Assembly: GCF_030818695.1 (NCBI RefSeq)
Contig: NZ_JAUTAR010000001.1
Coordinates: 2,660,501 to 2,724,500, forward strand
Direction of reading: 5' to 3'
Source: Chryseobacterium sp. SORGH_AS_0447
GTDB taxonomy: Bacteria > Bacteroidota > Bacteroidia > Flavobacteriales > Weeksellaceae
DNA length: 64,000 nt
In this document: positions 43,270 through 52,067 of the stretch, piece after piece
How the letters are laid out: every line of letters starts with the position of its first letter
How positions within the stretch are numbered: the first letter of the stretch is position 1
The notes under the pieces: model-generated
The model's database searches: none
Seen by the model: only the letters and a program-made list of their open reading frames with translations
Told to the model about the DNA's origin: nothing
Made by a program: the position numbers and the translations under genes

Positions 43270-45135
43270 TTATTTTTTGATAAACGGATATGTTTTTCCA
43301 TCCAGTTTCAATAAATATGAACCTGCAGGTAATGTCTGAACAGGAATATTTTTCTTATTTCTAAAAGGATTCTCCTCCGAATAGATCAGCTTTCCGGAAT
43401 AATCTACAATCTGTGCGGATTTTATATTCTCCGTTTTACCGTTTACGAAGATGTTATCAAATGCAGGATTCGGATAAATCTTAAACTCATTTTCCCTAGT
43501 ATTAATGGTTTCTAGAGCAGCCAATGTTCCCAGGTTCTGGCAGTAATTGCTCGGATAAGAATCCCACTCGTTGATGTTGAAGGTGGCCACAGGCTGATTC
43601 ACAGCGGCTTTTCTGTATAAGGAAACATTCCCTAATGTAGAAGAGTTATTGGTACTGGGAACTCCGATGGCATCAACTGTTGAAGATTTGTATCTTAATT
43701 CCAGGTACTGGCTTCCGGTGTACGTCATTTGCGGAGCTGCCGTTACGAAGGTTGCCTGGCCGGTAGTATAACACGAAAAATTTGCCGCCGGATTCAGGAC
43801 CACTACGCTTTCGTTATTCTGTATCATTCCTTCCAGCTCATAAGGATCCGGATAATAGTAATTGCTTCCGCTCGGCAGCTGAATGGATAACCGGTAATCG
43901 CTCAGATTTACAGGATGGCCGGTTTTATTGGTAATTTCCAGCCCTTTGTTATTTGATGTTCCTTCCAGATATTTTGTAACCATGATATCTTTAGCATACG
44001 TATCGGAAGCTAATGTCGTGCTAGAAACCGTATTGCTGTCCGGCGAAAGAAGATAACCGTTATCATAAGCTTTAACCGTAAAAGTATACGCTGTGGAAGG
44101 TGTTAAGTGATCAGCGACAAATGTTGTATTTTTTGTCGATCCGATCAATGTTCCGTTCTGGTAAATTTTATAGCCGATCACATCGGTACTCGTACTTGCA
44201 GTCCAGCTCAGTGAGGTGAAATAAGCGCTGTTCTGGGTGGCTGACAGATTCACGGGAGCCTGTGGTGCAACAGCATCAGGCACCTGGCTCCAGATTGCAT
44301 TTACCCAGGAAGGATTGTCGATAAAAGGATTTCTGTTGTTCTGTATAGCGTACACCGAATTATTCCTGTCGATTTCCTTTTGAGAAACCGGATCCTGCTG
44401 GTGCCACTGAAGCAGCATGTTGATGTAAGCCGGATCGTACGACCGTTCTTCCGTTCCGTCCAGCGGATTGGTGTCGGACACCGGGTTCGTATTATTATTA
44501 AAATTAAAGGTTCCTAATTTTCCTTCGTACCGCACTGCAAAATACAGGAGGCTTCTGGCTACATCCCCTTTGAATTCATTGATTGGTTCGTACACCCTGC
44601 CGGTGTAAGACACTCCCGGGATTGCACAGTTCCCAATCCTGGAAGAATTGGTAAACGTATAATAAATCGTAGAGCCAACAATTCCATAAGGATAATTGCT
44701 TCTCCGCTGATTGATGTAAGCATCGGTAGGCACTACATAAAAAAGATCGGAATACATCGGGTAATTGCTGTAAAACGTACTTTGCGGCATCATGTGCTCG
44801 CGGTTCCAGCCAAGCCCTTCTCCTGAAGCACTGCCGATCATCTGCGCAGATGTGTATTCGTATGCATCCGGACCCGAAGGGATTTCAGAATAAATATCCA
44901 GTAAATACGTTGTATTTGTAGCGGTGTGATCATAATATTTATCCAGATCAGTCTGGTTATAAAAATTCTGCAGGTCACCGTAATTCCAGTTAATATTCTT
45001 TGTTGAAATAATATTGTGGAGCTTTGATTTCAGAGCGTATCCTGTAAGACCGGCCGTTCCGTTATAGTAACCTGCCGGAGCCTGCGCTGCAAGACAGGAC
45101 GAAATTAAAATGACAGGAAGGAGAATTTTTTTCAT
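43270..45135 (-). CDS. secreted endonuclease I family protein, T9SS cargo
   Basis: From ATG 45135 the 621-aa protein has a signal peptide (KKILLPVILISSCLAAQA), the endonuclease I (EndA/NucM) catalytic domain with LGWNREHMMPQS at residues 108-119 and a later GDVARSLLYFAVRY, then a fibronectin type III domain (about 285-375), a lamin-tail-like domain (around 380-500), and a C-terminal ~70-residue T9SS sorting domain (FKIYPNPAFDNIFVNG...AGSYLLKLDGK). It should be exported through the outer membrane and degrade DNA or RNA outside the cell. An in-frame ATG six bases upstream is also possible. Confidence 0.9.
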   Translation of the reverse strand: MKKILLPVILISSCLAAQAPAGYYNGTAGLTGYALKSKLHNIISTKNINWNYGDLQNFYNQTDLDKYYDHTATNTTYLLDIYSEIPSGPDAYEYTSAQMIGSASGEGLGWNREHMMPQSTFYSNYPMYSDLFYVVPTDAYINQRRSNYPYGIVGSTIYYTFTNSSRIGNCAIPGVSYTGRVYEPINEFKGDVARSLLYFAVRYEGKLGTFNFNNNTNPVSDTNPLDGTEERSYDPAYINMLLQWHQQDPVSQKEIDRNNSVYAIQNNRNPFIDNPSWVNAIWSQVPDAVAPQAPVNLSATQNSAYFTSLSWTASTSTDVIGYKIYQNGTLIGSTKNTTFVADHLTPSTAYTFTVKAYDNGYLLSPDSNTVSSTTLASDTYAKDIMVTKYLEGTSNNKGLEITNKTGHPVNLSDYRLSIQLPSGSNYYYPDPYELEGMIQNNESVVVLNPAANFSCYTTGQATFVTAAPQMTYTGSQYLELRYKSSTVDAIGVPSTNNSSTLGNVSLYRKAAVNQPVATFNINEWDSYPSNYCQNLGTLAALETINTRENEFKIYPNPAFDNIFVNGKTENIKSAQIVDYSGKLIYSEENPFRNKKNIPVQTLPAGSYLLKLDGKTYPFIKK

Positions 45136-45279
45136 GCACACAAAAATTGGGGAGGCTAAAATAGTAAATTAATTCTCTTAAATTTTAGAAAATTTTATTA
45201 AAAAATTATTAATTGTAAGAATATAAAAAATTGGAAATTAGTTTTTTGCGAATAAAATCCTATGGGTACAATAATTTTT

Positions 45280-45309
45280 TTGGGTGTTACCGCAATTTAT
45301 TTATCTTTG
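45280..45309 (+). promoter_or_regulatory. Bacteroidota promoter of the acyl-CoA dehydrogenase gene
   Basis: TTG (45280-45282), then 19 bases, then TATCTTTG (45302-45309): the full consensus TTG-N19-TAnnTTTG. The transcript would begin about 15 nt before the ATG at 45329. Confidence 0.75.
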
Positions 45310-45328
45310 GGAAATAACTATTATCTAT

Positions 45329-46468
45329 ATGAATACAGAGACTATTGACAATATCAAAATGATAGCGGAAACGGCAAGGGAGTTTGCTGAAAAGAATATC
45401 AGGCCCAATATTATGGAGTGGGACGAGAGTCAGACGTTCCCTAAGGATTTGTTTCATGAGCTGGGAGAAATGGGTTTCATGGGAATCGTAATCCCTGAAC
45501 AGTATGGCGGTTCCGGTCTCGGGTATCATGAATATGTAACGATCCTGGATGAGATCTCTCAGGTAGATCCTTCAATCGGACTTTCTGTGGCGGCACACAA
45601 TTCACTTTGCACCAATCATATCTATGAATTCGGAAACGAAGAACAGAGACATAAATGGCTTCCTCAATTGGCTTCAGGAAAAGTAATCGGAGCCTGGGGA
45701 CTTACAGAGCACAATACAGGTTCGGATTCCGGAGGAATGTCTACAACAGCCGTAAGAGATGGCGACGAATGGATCATCAACGGTGCCAAAAACTTTATCA
45801 CGCATGCCATTTCAGGAGATATTGCTGTTGTAATGACAAGAACAGGTGAAAAAGGCGCTAAAAATAATTCAACAGCGTTTGTGCTGGAAAAAGGAATGCC
45901 GGGATTCAGTTCAGGTAAAAAAGAAAACAAACTGGGAATGAGGGCTTCCGAAACGGCAGAACTTATTTTCGATAACGTACGTGTACCGGATTCCTACCGT
46001 TTGGGAGAAGTTGGCGAAGGTTTCAAACAGGCCATGAAAATTCTTGACGGTGGAAGAATCTCCATTGCGGCATTGAGTTTAGGAACTGCAAGAGGTGCTT
46101 ACAAAGCAGCTTTGAAATATGCCAAGGAAAGACATCAATTCGGAAAATCCATTTCTGAATTCCAGGCCATCAACTTTATGCTGGCGGATATGGCGACGGA
46201 GATCGATGCTGCCGAGTTGCTGATCCAGAGAGCCGCAACCCTGAAAAACGCCAAGCAGAAAATGACCAGAGAAGGAGCTATGGCAAAATTATATGCTTCC
46301 GAAGCCTGCGTAAGAATTGCCAACAATGCTGTTCAGATTTTCGGGGGGTATGGCTACACTAAAGATTTTCCTGCTGAAAAATACTACAGGGATTCCAAAC
46401 TTTGCACCATCGGTGAAGGAACTTCTGAAATCCAGAGACTGGTTATCGGAAGGGATATTACAAAGTAA
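45329..46468 (+). CDS. acyl-CoA dehydrogenase
   Basis: The 379-aa protein has the three-part ACAD fold: N-terminal helices to about 120, a beta domain with AWGLTEHNTGSDSGG and INGAKNFITHA (FAD and substrate contacts), and a C-terminal helical domain ending IFGGYGYTKDFPAEKYYRDS and GEGTSEIQ. The catalytic base would be the Glu in the latter stretch, as in short-chain enzymes. It performs the first oxidation of fatty acid or amino acid breakdown. Start ATG 45329; an in-frame ATG at 45284 lies before the promoter and is rejected. Confidence 0.95.
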   Translation: MNTETIDNIKMIAETAREFAEKNIRPNIMEWDESQTFPKDLFHELGEMGFMGIVIPEQYGGSGLGYHEYVTILDEISQVDPSIGLSVAAHNSLCTNHIYEFGNEEQRHKWLPQLASGKVIGAWGLTEHNTGSDSGGMSTTAVRDGDEWIINGAKNFITHAISGDIAVVMTRTGEKGAKNNSTAFVLEKGMPGFSSGKKENKLGMRASETAELIFDNVRVPDSYRLGEVGEGFKQAMKILDGGRISIAALSLGTARGAYKAALKYAKERHQFGKSISEFQAINFMLADMATEIDAAELLIQRAATLKNAKQKMTREGAMAKLYASEACVRIANNAVQIFGGYGYTKDFPAEKYYRDSKLCTIGEGTSEIQRLVIGRDITK

Positions 46469-46502
46469 CTAAAGAAAAGTAGAATTATATTATCCATACT
46501 TC

Positions 46503-46541
46503 AATAGCACACGCGAAATGCGTGTGCTATTTCTTTTTTCA
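46503..46541 (+). terminator. terminator after the acyl-CoA dehydrogenase
   Basis: AATAGCACACGC pairs perfectly with GCGTGTGCTATT (12 bp, 5-base loop), followed by TCTTTTTTC. Confidence 0.9.
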
Positions 46542-46643
46542 GATAAGTCATGATTTAATGATAATTAATGTATCGCATAATTGTTTAGATAGATTATCAA
46601 AAATTTTCTTAAAAAATTTTATTTTCCGTATCTTATTTTTTAT

Positions 46644-46651
46644 TAGCTTTG
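46644..46651 (+). promoter_or_regulatory. -7 box upstream of the metallopeptidase gene
   Basis: TAGCTTTG matches TAnnTTTG; it lies 29 nt before the ATG at 46681. No clear -33 TTG. Confidence 0.5.
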
Positions 46652-46680
46652 ATATTCCACAATCAAAATAAAGAATATAT

Positions 46681-49611
46681 ATGAGAAAACAACTATTGTT
46701 GATTGGAATGCTGGCATCCGGTATTTCATTCGCTCAGACCGACCGTCTCTGGTCTGAAACTTCAGGAAAAAATACATCAGAAATTTTCGAAAATAAGTCA
46801 GCCATTACAAATCCTAAAATCTACAGCCTGGATATTGACGGATTAAAAAAAGTACTTGCCAGAGCACCGAAAAAGCTTTCACCGGGAGAAAAATCGGAAA
46901 TCATTATTTCGTTTCCGAATTCGGAAGGGAAAATGGAAAACTTTAAAGTAAGGGAGAACTCCAATTTTGATCCTCAGTTAGCTGCAAAATATCCGGACAT
47001 CAAATCGTATGTAGGCGAAGGATTGGGAGATTCCAATACAACCGTTTATTTCAGCGTTTCCCCTTTAGGATTGTCTTCAATGGAAATCTACGGCGACAAA
47101 TCCGCTGTATTTATTGAGCCTTATTCAAAAGACCTTTCCACCTATGTAGTATACAGAAAGTCGGATAAAAAAGACAATTTAAGTGCATTTGAATGTACAG
47201 TAATCGATGTGGCCCAGAAAGGCGTTGCCGGAACAACCAATCTTGCGGCAAGGCCTAATGCCGATGATGCAAAGCTCAGGACTTTCAGGCTGGCCTTATC
47301 CTGTACGGGAGAATACACCTCGTACTTCGGCGGGACAAAAGCCAATGCCCTGGCTGCCATGAACAATACCATGACGCGGGTAAACGGAGTTTTCGAAAAA
47401 GACTTTTCTGCAAGAATGGTACTGATTTCCAACAATGATTCGGTAATTTATACCAATGCTTCTACAGACCCGTATTCCCCTTCTTCACAGATGAGCAACT
47501 GGAATTCTCAATTGCAGTCTACCCTAACCTCAGTAATTGGAGAAGCAAACTATGATATCGGCCACCTCTTCGGAGCTTCCGGAGGCGGAGGAAATGCCGG
47601 ATGTATCGGATGTGTATGCACCAACGGCTCAAAAGGAAGCGGATATACTTCGCCGGCAGACGGTATTCCTTCCGGGGATAACTTCGATATCGACTATGTC
47701 GCGCATGAAATGGGGCACCAGTTCGGAGGAAACCACACCTTCTCAATGAGTAACGAAGGAACGGGAGCCAATATGGAGCCCGGATCGGGATCAACCATTA
47801 TGGGATATGCGGGAATTACCTCCCAGGATATACAGCCCCATTCAGATTCGTTCTTCCATGCCATCAGCATTCAGCAGATTACCAATAATATCAAAGCCAA
47901 AACCTGCCCGGTAAGTACGAGTACAGGAAATTCGATCCCTACAGCCAATGCCGGTCTGGATTATACCATCCCGAAAGGAACCCCATTTGTGCTTACAGGA
48001 ACAGGAACGGATGCCAATGGTGATTCTTTGACCTATATTTGGGAACAGATGGACAACGCTTCCTCTTCTCAAACAGGAGCAAGCTCTGCGGCAAGTGCCA
48101 CAAAAGCTTCAGGACCGACTTTCAGATCATTTACCCCGCAGACAACGCCGGTGAGATATTTCCCGAGAATGGCTTCTGTCTTAGCCGGAGCAACTACGAC
48201 TGCAGGTTCGGAAATTACCGTGGAAGCTCTATCCAGCGTAGCAAGAACTTATAACTTCAGGTTTACCGTTCGCGACAACAGAGCCGGCGGATCGGGCAAT
48301 AATTCCGACGATGCCGTAATCACGGTTAACGGAACGGCCGGGCCTTTCAGCGTAAGCTCCCAAAATTCAGCAACAACGTATACCGGAGGCACCAGCCAGA
48401 CCGTAACCTGGAATGTTGCCGGAACAACGGCCAATGGGGTAAATGCATCCAATGTAGATATCCTTTGGTCTACCGACAGCGGAAATACATGGACTACCCT
48501 GCTCGCAGGAACACCGAATGACGGTTCGCAGGCGGTAACTATTCCAAACTCTTCCACTTCCACCGGACGGATTATGGTAAAAGGCTCCAACCATATTTTC
48601 TTTGATGTAAACAATGCGAATATCACAGTAAATGCAGGTTCCGGAACAATAGATACCGTTGCTCCAAGTGCTCCTACCCTGTCTGCTTCGGGAACGACTT
48701 CTACCAGCACCAATCTCTCATGGTCGGGAGCTACCGACAATGTAGGCGTAACGGGATATGAGGTTTACCAGGGAAGCTCAATGATCGGCTCTACCTCTTC
48801 CACTTCGTATACCGTAACCGGATTAACGCCATCTACCACTTACAGCTTCAGCGTAAAGGCTAAAGACGCAGCAGGAAATCCTTCGTCTTCCAGCAACACG
48901 GTTTCCGTAACCACTGCTGCGGGAAGTACAGTGAGCTACTGTTCTGCTTCCGCAACAAATACCGCTGACGAAAGAATCGGTAATGTGAAGTTCGGAACGA
49001 TCAACAATACCTCCACAGGAACATCAGGATATGAAAACTTCACTTCCGTTTCAACCAATGTTACAAAAGGATCTTCCTATACCATTTCCGTAACACCTGT
49101 ATGGACTTCCACCAAATACAATGAAGCCTATGCAGTATACATCGATTATAATGGAGATGGCGACTTTACCGACAGTGGTGAACTTGTTTGGTCCAGATCG
49201 GCATCCACCACTTCACCAGTAACAGGATCGGTAACGATTCCTTCTACTGCCAGCGTAGGAAGCACCAGAATGCGGGTCATGATGCAGTATAATGCTATTC
49301 CTTCATCATCCTGCGGTTCTTACACCTACGGACAGGTTGAAGATTACACGGTGAATATCGTTTCATCAGGCAGAGGAGACTTACCAGGTGCAAAAGATCT
49401 GATAACAGAAATAAAACTTTATCCGAACCCGGCAAAGGATATTTTACACATTTCAAATTCGACAAACGAAGATTACAGAATCTTCGATATGGGTGGAAAA
49501 CTAATCAATTCAGGAAAACTTGAAAGAGGTTCCGTGAATGTAAGCGGCCTGATCAAAGGTGCCTACATGATACAGATCGGGGAAACCTCCAGGAGATTCA
49601 TTAAAAACTAA
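46681..49611 (+). CDS. secreted reprolysin-like metallopeptidase with FN3, GEVED and T9SS domains
   Basis: The 976-aa protein has a signal peptide (MRKQLLLIGMLASGISFAQ), a propeptide-like part, and a zinc protease domain with HEMGHQFGGNH at about 342-352 (HExxHxxGxxH) and a following SIMGYAGI-type Met-turn (TIMGYAGI). Beyond it lie two Ig/FN3-like regions (about 420-660 and 660-750), a GEVED domain (from CSASATNTADERIGN to GQVEDYTVNI) and a T9SS sorting domain (IKLYPNPAKDILHISNS). It should be exported and act as an extracellular protease. A cysteine pair GCIGCVC lies before the catalytic site. Confidence 0.92.
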   Translation: MRKQLLLIGMLASGISFAQTDRLWSETSGKNTSEIFENKSAITNPKIYSLDIDGLKKVLARAPKKLSPGEKSEIIISFPNSEGKMENFKVRENSNFDPQLAAKYPDIKSYVGEGLGDSNTTVYFSVSPLGLSSMEIYGDKSAVFIEPYSKDLSTYVVYRKSDKKDNLSAFECTVIDVAQKGVAGTTNLAARPNADDAKLRTFRLALSCTGEYTSYFGGTKANALAAMNNTMTRVNGVFEKDFSARMVLISNNDSVIYTNASTDPYSPSSQMSNWNSQLQSTLTSVIGEANYDIGHLFGASGGGGNAGCIGCVCTNGSKGSGYTSPADGIPSGDNFDIDYVAHEMGHQFGGNHTFSMSNEGTGANMEPGSGSTIMGYAGITSQDIQPHSDSFFHAISIQQITNNIKAKTCPVSTSTGNSIPTANAGLDYTIPKGTPFVLTGTGTDANGDSLTYIWEQMDNASSSQTGASSAASATKASGPTFRSFTPQTTPVRYFPRMASVLAGATTTAGSEITVEALSSVARTYNFRFTVRDNRAGGSGNNSDDAVITVNGTAGPFSVSSQNSATTYTGGTSQTVTWNVAGTTANGVNASNVDILWSTDSGNTWTTLLAGTPNDGSQAVTIPNSSTSTGRIMVKGSNHIFFDVNNANITVNAGSGTIDTVAPSAPTLSASGTTSTSTNLSWSGATDNVGVTGYEVYQGSSMIGSTSSTSYTVTGLTPSTTYSFSVKAKDAAGNPSSSSNTVSVTTAAGSTVSYCSASATNTADERIGNVKFGTINNTSTGTSGYENFTSVSTNVTKGSSYTISVTPVWTSTKYNEAYAVYIDYNGDGDFTDSGELVWSRSASTTSPVTGSVTIPSTASVGSTRMRVMMQYNAIPSSSCGSYTYGQVEDYTVNIVSSGRGDLPGAKDLITEIKLYPNPAKDILHISNSTNEDYRIFDMGGKLINSGKLERGSVNVSGLIKGAYMIQIGETSRRFIKN

Positions 49612-49635
49612 TTTCATACTCAATTTAATCTTGTG

Positions 49636-49668
49636 AAAGGCTATCCGGAAACGAATGGCCTTTTTTAT
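49636..49668 (+). terminator. terminator after the metallopeptidase gene
   Basis: AAAGGCTAT pairs with ATGGCCTTT (9 bp with one G-T pair) around a ten-base loop, followed by TTTATAA. Confidence 0.75.
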
Positions 49669-49871
49669 AAGTAATAATTGATGATCGATGAGTTGCACGA
49701 TATAAAACGATTACTATTGATTTTTATCAATTTCAATAAACGGAGTCCTTATTTAGTAAGAGCTTGGTTTACCTTTTTTAAAGTCTTTGTGATTTCAAAA
49801 AGATTATTTCAATTTAAAAGTATACGACAGAAAAACCTTAATCCCGATTCTGATTTCTGAAAGCTAATTTT

Positions 49872-49879
49872 TATATTTG
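49872..49879 (+). promoter_or_regulatory. -7 box upstream of the MazG-like gene
   Basis: TATATTTG matches TAnnTTTG and lies 19 nt before the ATG at 49899. Confidence 0.5.
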
Positions 49880-49898
49880 CGTAAATTAAAAAATATTC

Positions 49899-50366
49899 AT
49901 GGATAAAATTGACAGTCTGAACCAGGTAGCAGAGTTCCACACCACTTTCAAAGCCCCTATTTTGGAAACCCCTCAGATTCCTTCGCCGGAAAGATGCAGT
50001 TTAAGGGTTGAACTTTTACAGGAGGAGCTGAACGAATTGAAACAGGCTATTGCGGACAACAATATCGTTGAAATCGCAGATGCTTTGTGTGACCTGCAAT
50101 ATGTACTGAGCGGTGCGGTACTGGAATTCGGGCTTGGCAGCAAATTTGTTGAACTGTTCAACGAAGTTCAGCGGTCCAACATGTCCAAAGCCTGCGATAA
50201 TGAAGAACAGGCGCAGGAAACCGTTGAGTTCTATAAAGCAAAGGAAGTAGATTCTTTTTATGAAAAATCGGGTGAGAAATTCAATGTTTACCGACAGGCG
50301 GATCATAAGGTCCTAAAGAACAAATATTATTCTCCAGCCGATTTAAAAACGATTATTGAGAAGTAA
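49899..50366 (+). CDS. MazG-like nucleotide pyrophosphohydrolase
   Basis: The 155-aa protein fits the all-alpha NTP pyrophosphohydrolase fold: RVELLQEELNELKQAI supplies the ExxE metal ligands and NIVEIADALCDLQYVLSG the ExxD pair, near residues 38-72. The C-terminal half contains a conserved HNKYYSPADL-like end (KNKYYSPADLKTI), common in phosphoribosyl-ATP pyrophosphohydrolase-like members of flavobacteria. It probably hydrolyses a nucleoside triphosphate to a monophosphate. It begins a four-gene run with 8, 8 and 11 bp gaps, so an operon is very likely. Confidence 0.85.
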   Translation: MDKIDSLNQVAEFHTTFKAPILETPQIPSPERCSLRVELLQEELNELKQAIADNNIVEIADALCDLQYVLSGAVLEFGLGSKFVELFNEVQRSNMSKACDNEEQAQETVEFYKAKEVDSFYEKSGEKFNVYRQADHKVLKNKYYSPADLKTIIEK

Positions 50367-50374
50367 TAAATAGC

Positions 50375-50941
50375 ATGAAAAAAATTATTATAAATATTTT
50401 TGCCGTTTCGGCCCTGTTTCTTGCAGGCCAGCAGCTTGCTGCTCAAAAAGTGGTGGTAGGCCGCGAGGTAGAAACGACGAATGACGGCAAGATGCTGTTG
50501 GGAATGCAGCTGAAAAGCAAATTTTCTGAAGCGCCATATTCCGATTGGTATAAGAAGGAACATGAAGAATACGCTATGGATCAGAAAGCCGTTAACGAGC
50601 TAAAAAAACGGAAGATCAATTCTTACAATATTGTTGTTTTCCTGGGAACCTGGTGTGAAGATTCGCACCGCGACTTTCCAAGACTGATGAAAATATTAGA
50701 GGAAGTAAATTATCCGGAGGGCAAATTGAAAATTATTGCCGTTAACCGTAAAAAGGAATCTCCGAATGGCGAAGAGAGTCTTTTCAATGTTCAGAAAGTT
50801 CCGACCATTATCGTACAGAAGTATGGTAAAGAGATCGGAAGGATTATTGAAATGCCAACGACAGGATATATCGAGCGGGATCTTGTAGAAATCCTGAAGA
50901 AAGATGACAGTTCCGTGATCAAAGAAATTTTCAGCAAATAA
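50375..50941 (+). CDS. thioredoxin-like protein, exported
   Basis: The 188-aa protein has a hydrophobic N-terminal segment (MKKIIINIFAVSALFLAGQQ) acting as signal peptide, and a thioredoxin fold with VVFLGTWCEDSHRDFPRLMK at about residue 85-104. The usual CxxC is replaced by Cys-Glu-Asp-Ser, so only one active-site cysteine is left. The cis-Pro is in VQKVPTIIVQK. A reductase function needs a second thiol; a monothiol or structural role is possible. It stands 8 bp after the MazG-like gene and 8 bp before the DUF4230 gene. Confidence 0.85.
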   Translation: MKKIIINIFAVSALFLAGQQLAAQKVVVGREVETTNDGKMLLGMQLKSKFSEAPYSDWYKKEHEEYAMDQKAVNELKKRKINSYNIVVFLGTWCEDSHRDFPRLMKILEEVNYPEGKLKIIAVNRKKESPNGEESLFNVQKVPTIIVQKYGKEIGRIIEMPTTGYIERDLVEILKKDDSSVIKEIFSK

Positions 50942-50949
50942 AACAGGCT

Positions 50950-51555
50950 TTGAGAAATATTAAAATTTTAGTTCCGTTTCTTGCCGGAATAATCGTGATG
51001 GTTATTCTGTTTTTCAGTTTTAAATCTTGTCTTAATCCAAGTAAAAAAACAGAAAAATCAGATTACTATCTTCTGACCAATCAGATTTCGAAAATGAATA
51101 AGATGGTGGTCATGGAGCAAAACACTTCAGCGATCCAGAAGACGAAGATGGGCTACGAATTTTTAGGCAAAGAAGTTTCCAGCAACAGCATTATTACCTT
51201 TACAAAAACCAATGCGCAAGTTTCGTATGATTTGAATAAAATGAAAATCGAAGTGGATTCGGTAAACAGGAAACTGAAAATCACCGAACTACCGGATGCC
51301 GATATCAGGATTACGCCAAGCGTGGAGATCCAGTCGGTAGATGATTCTTTTTTCAACAGGATTTCCGAGAAAGATATTAAAAATGTTACGCAGAAGGCCA
51401 AAGATACCGCCATCCGATCGATTGATCAGAACAGGCTCAGAACCGAAGGCCGTAAACAATTAATGGAAAATCTCAATAATATCTTCGTTTTGGCAAAAGC
51501 TTTGAATTATAGTATCGAAGACCAGACCGGTAAGCTGGGCGTTTTAGGACTATAA
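50950..51555 (+). CDS. DUF4230 domain-containing protein
   Basis: The 201-aa protein starts at TTG 50950 with a membrane anchor (ILVPFLAGIIVMVILFFSFK) and continues with a DUF4230 region: ISKMNKMVVMEQNTSAIQ, KVQVSYDLNKMKIEVDS and a C-terminal helix (KDTAIRSIDQNRLRTEGRKQ). DUF4230 proteins are anchored in the inner membrane and of unknown role. Part of the four-gene operon. A start at an ATG further in would lose the membrane helix, so TTG is preferred. Confidence 0.82.
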   Translation: MRNIKILVPFLAGIIVMVILFFSFKSCLNPSKKTEKSDYYLLTNQISKMNKMVVMEQNTSAIQKTKMGYEFLGKEVSSNSIITFTKTNAQVSYDLNKMKIEVDSVNRKLKITELPDADIRITPSVEIQSVDDSFFNRISEKDIKNVTQKAKDTAIRSIDQNRLRTEGRKQLMENLNNIFVLAKALNYSIEDQTGKLGVLGL

Positions 51556-51566
51556 AATTTTAAGTT

Positions 51567-51755
51567 ATGAATATAGAAGACGATAAAAAAGGTAAAGAGC
51601 ATGCCAACAAGGCAGAAACGAAAAAACAGAATGAGGATTTCCAGAATATACCTGCCTCTTCGGAAAAAACAAATCCCTCGGATGTAGATAAAGAAGATGT
51701 CCAGAAATCTTCAAAAAACAACAGTTCAGGAAAAACCGATAATACGGAAGAATAA
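51567..51755 (+). CDS. small hydrophilic protein
   Basis: A 62-aa frame from ATG 51567 with a very polar sequence: Lys, Asp, Glu, Asn and Ser make up most residues (MNIEDDKKGKEHANKAETKK; SSKNNSSGKTDNTEE). It is disordered by composition, with no cysteine or membrane part. Position 11 bp after DUF4230 and a terminator just behind it argue that it is a real gene. Function unknown. Confidence 0.55.
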   Translation: MNIEDDKKGKEHANKAETKKQNEDFQNIPASSEKTNPSDVDKEDVQKSSKNNSSGKTDNTEE

Positions 51756-51764
51756 ATTTCAAAT

Positions 51765-51802
51765 AAAAAGGTTCTGTCTCAAATGAGGCAGAACCTTTTT
51801 TC
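51765..51802 (+). terminator. terminator of the MazG-DUF4230 operon
   Basis: AAAAAGGTTCTGTCTC pairs with GAGGCAGAACCTTTTT (16 bp, one G-T pair, AAAT loop), then TT. Confidence 0.9.
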
Positions 51803-51998
51803 AGAAAAAAAATATACAAATAAAAATCAAACGATCGATCTGTTTAAAATGTAATTACAAAATCAAAAAAAGGCATCTGTAATTATTATTTAGATGATAA
51901 ATATTAAAATAAAACACAGAGACTTAAAAACTTATGCAACCTTACCAAATGAGTAATAATAAAATTACATTTTTGCGGTCTTGTGTTTTAATATGTAA

Positions 51999-52061
51999 AT
52001 AGCAATCCGCTCCGCAAGTGAATTTTTTATGGACTAATTTCTACGAAGCGGATTTTGCTAT
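51999..52061 (-). terminator. hairpin after leuB (possible terminator)
   Basis: ATAGCAATCCGCT pairs with AGCGGATTTTGCTAT with two unpaired bases and a 35-base loop. It lies just beyond the leuB stop. The minus-strand tail is only moderately T-rich, so termination is uncertain. The rest of the gap 51803-51998 shows no gene. Confidence 0.35.
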
Positions 52062-52067
52062 GTTAAA

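Noticed and set aside
48249..48740. 163-codon minus-strand frame inside the metallopeptidase gene
   Set aside because: Shadow of the repeat-rich FN3/Ig region on the coding strand; codon composition fits the plus-strand gene.
49678..49860. 60-codon frame between the metallopeptidase and MazG-like genes
   Set aside because: Starts just beyond a terminator, has no signal, and is rich in residues from AT-rich codons.
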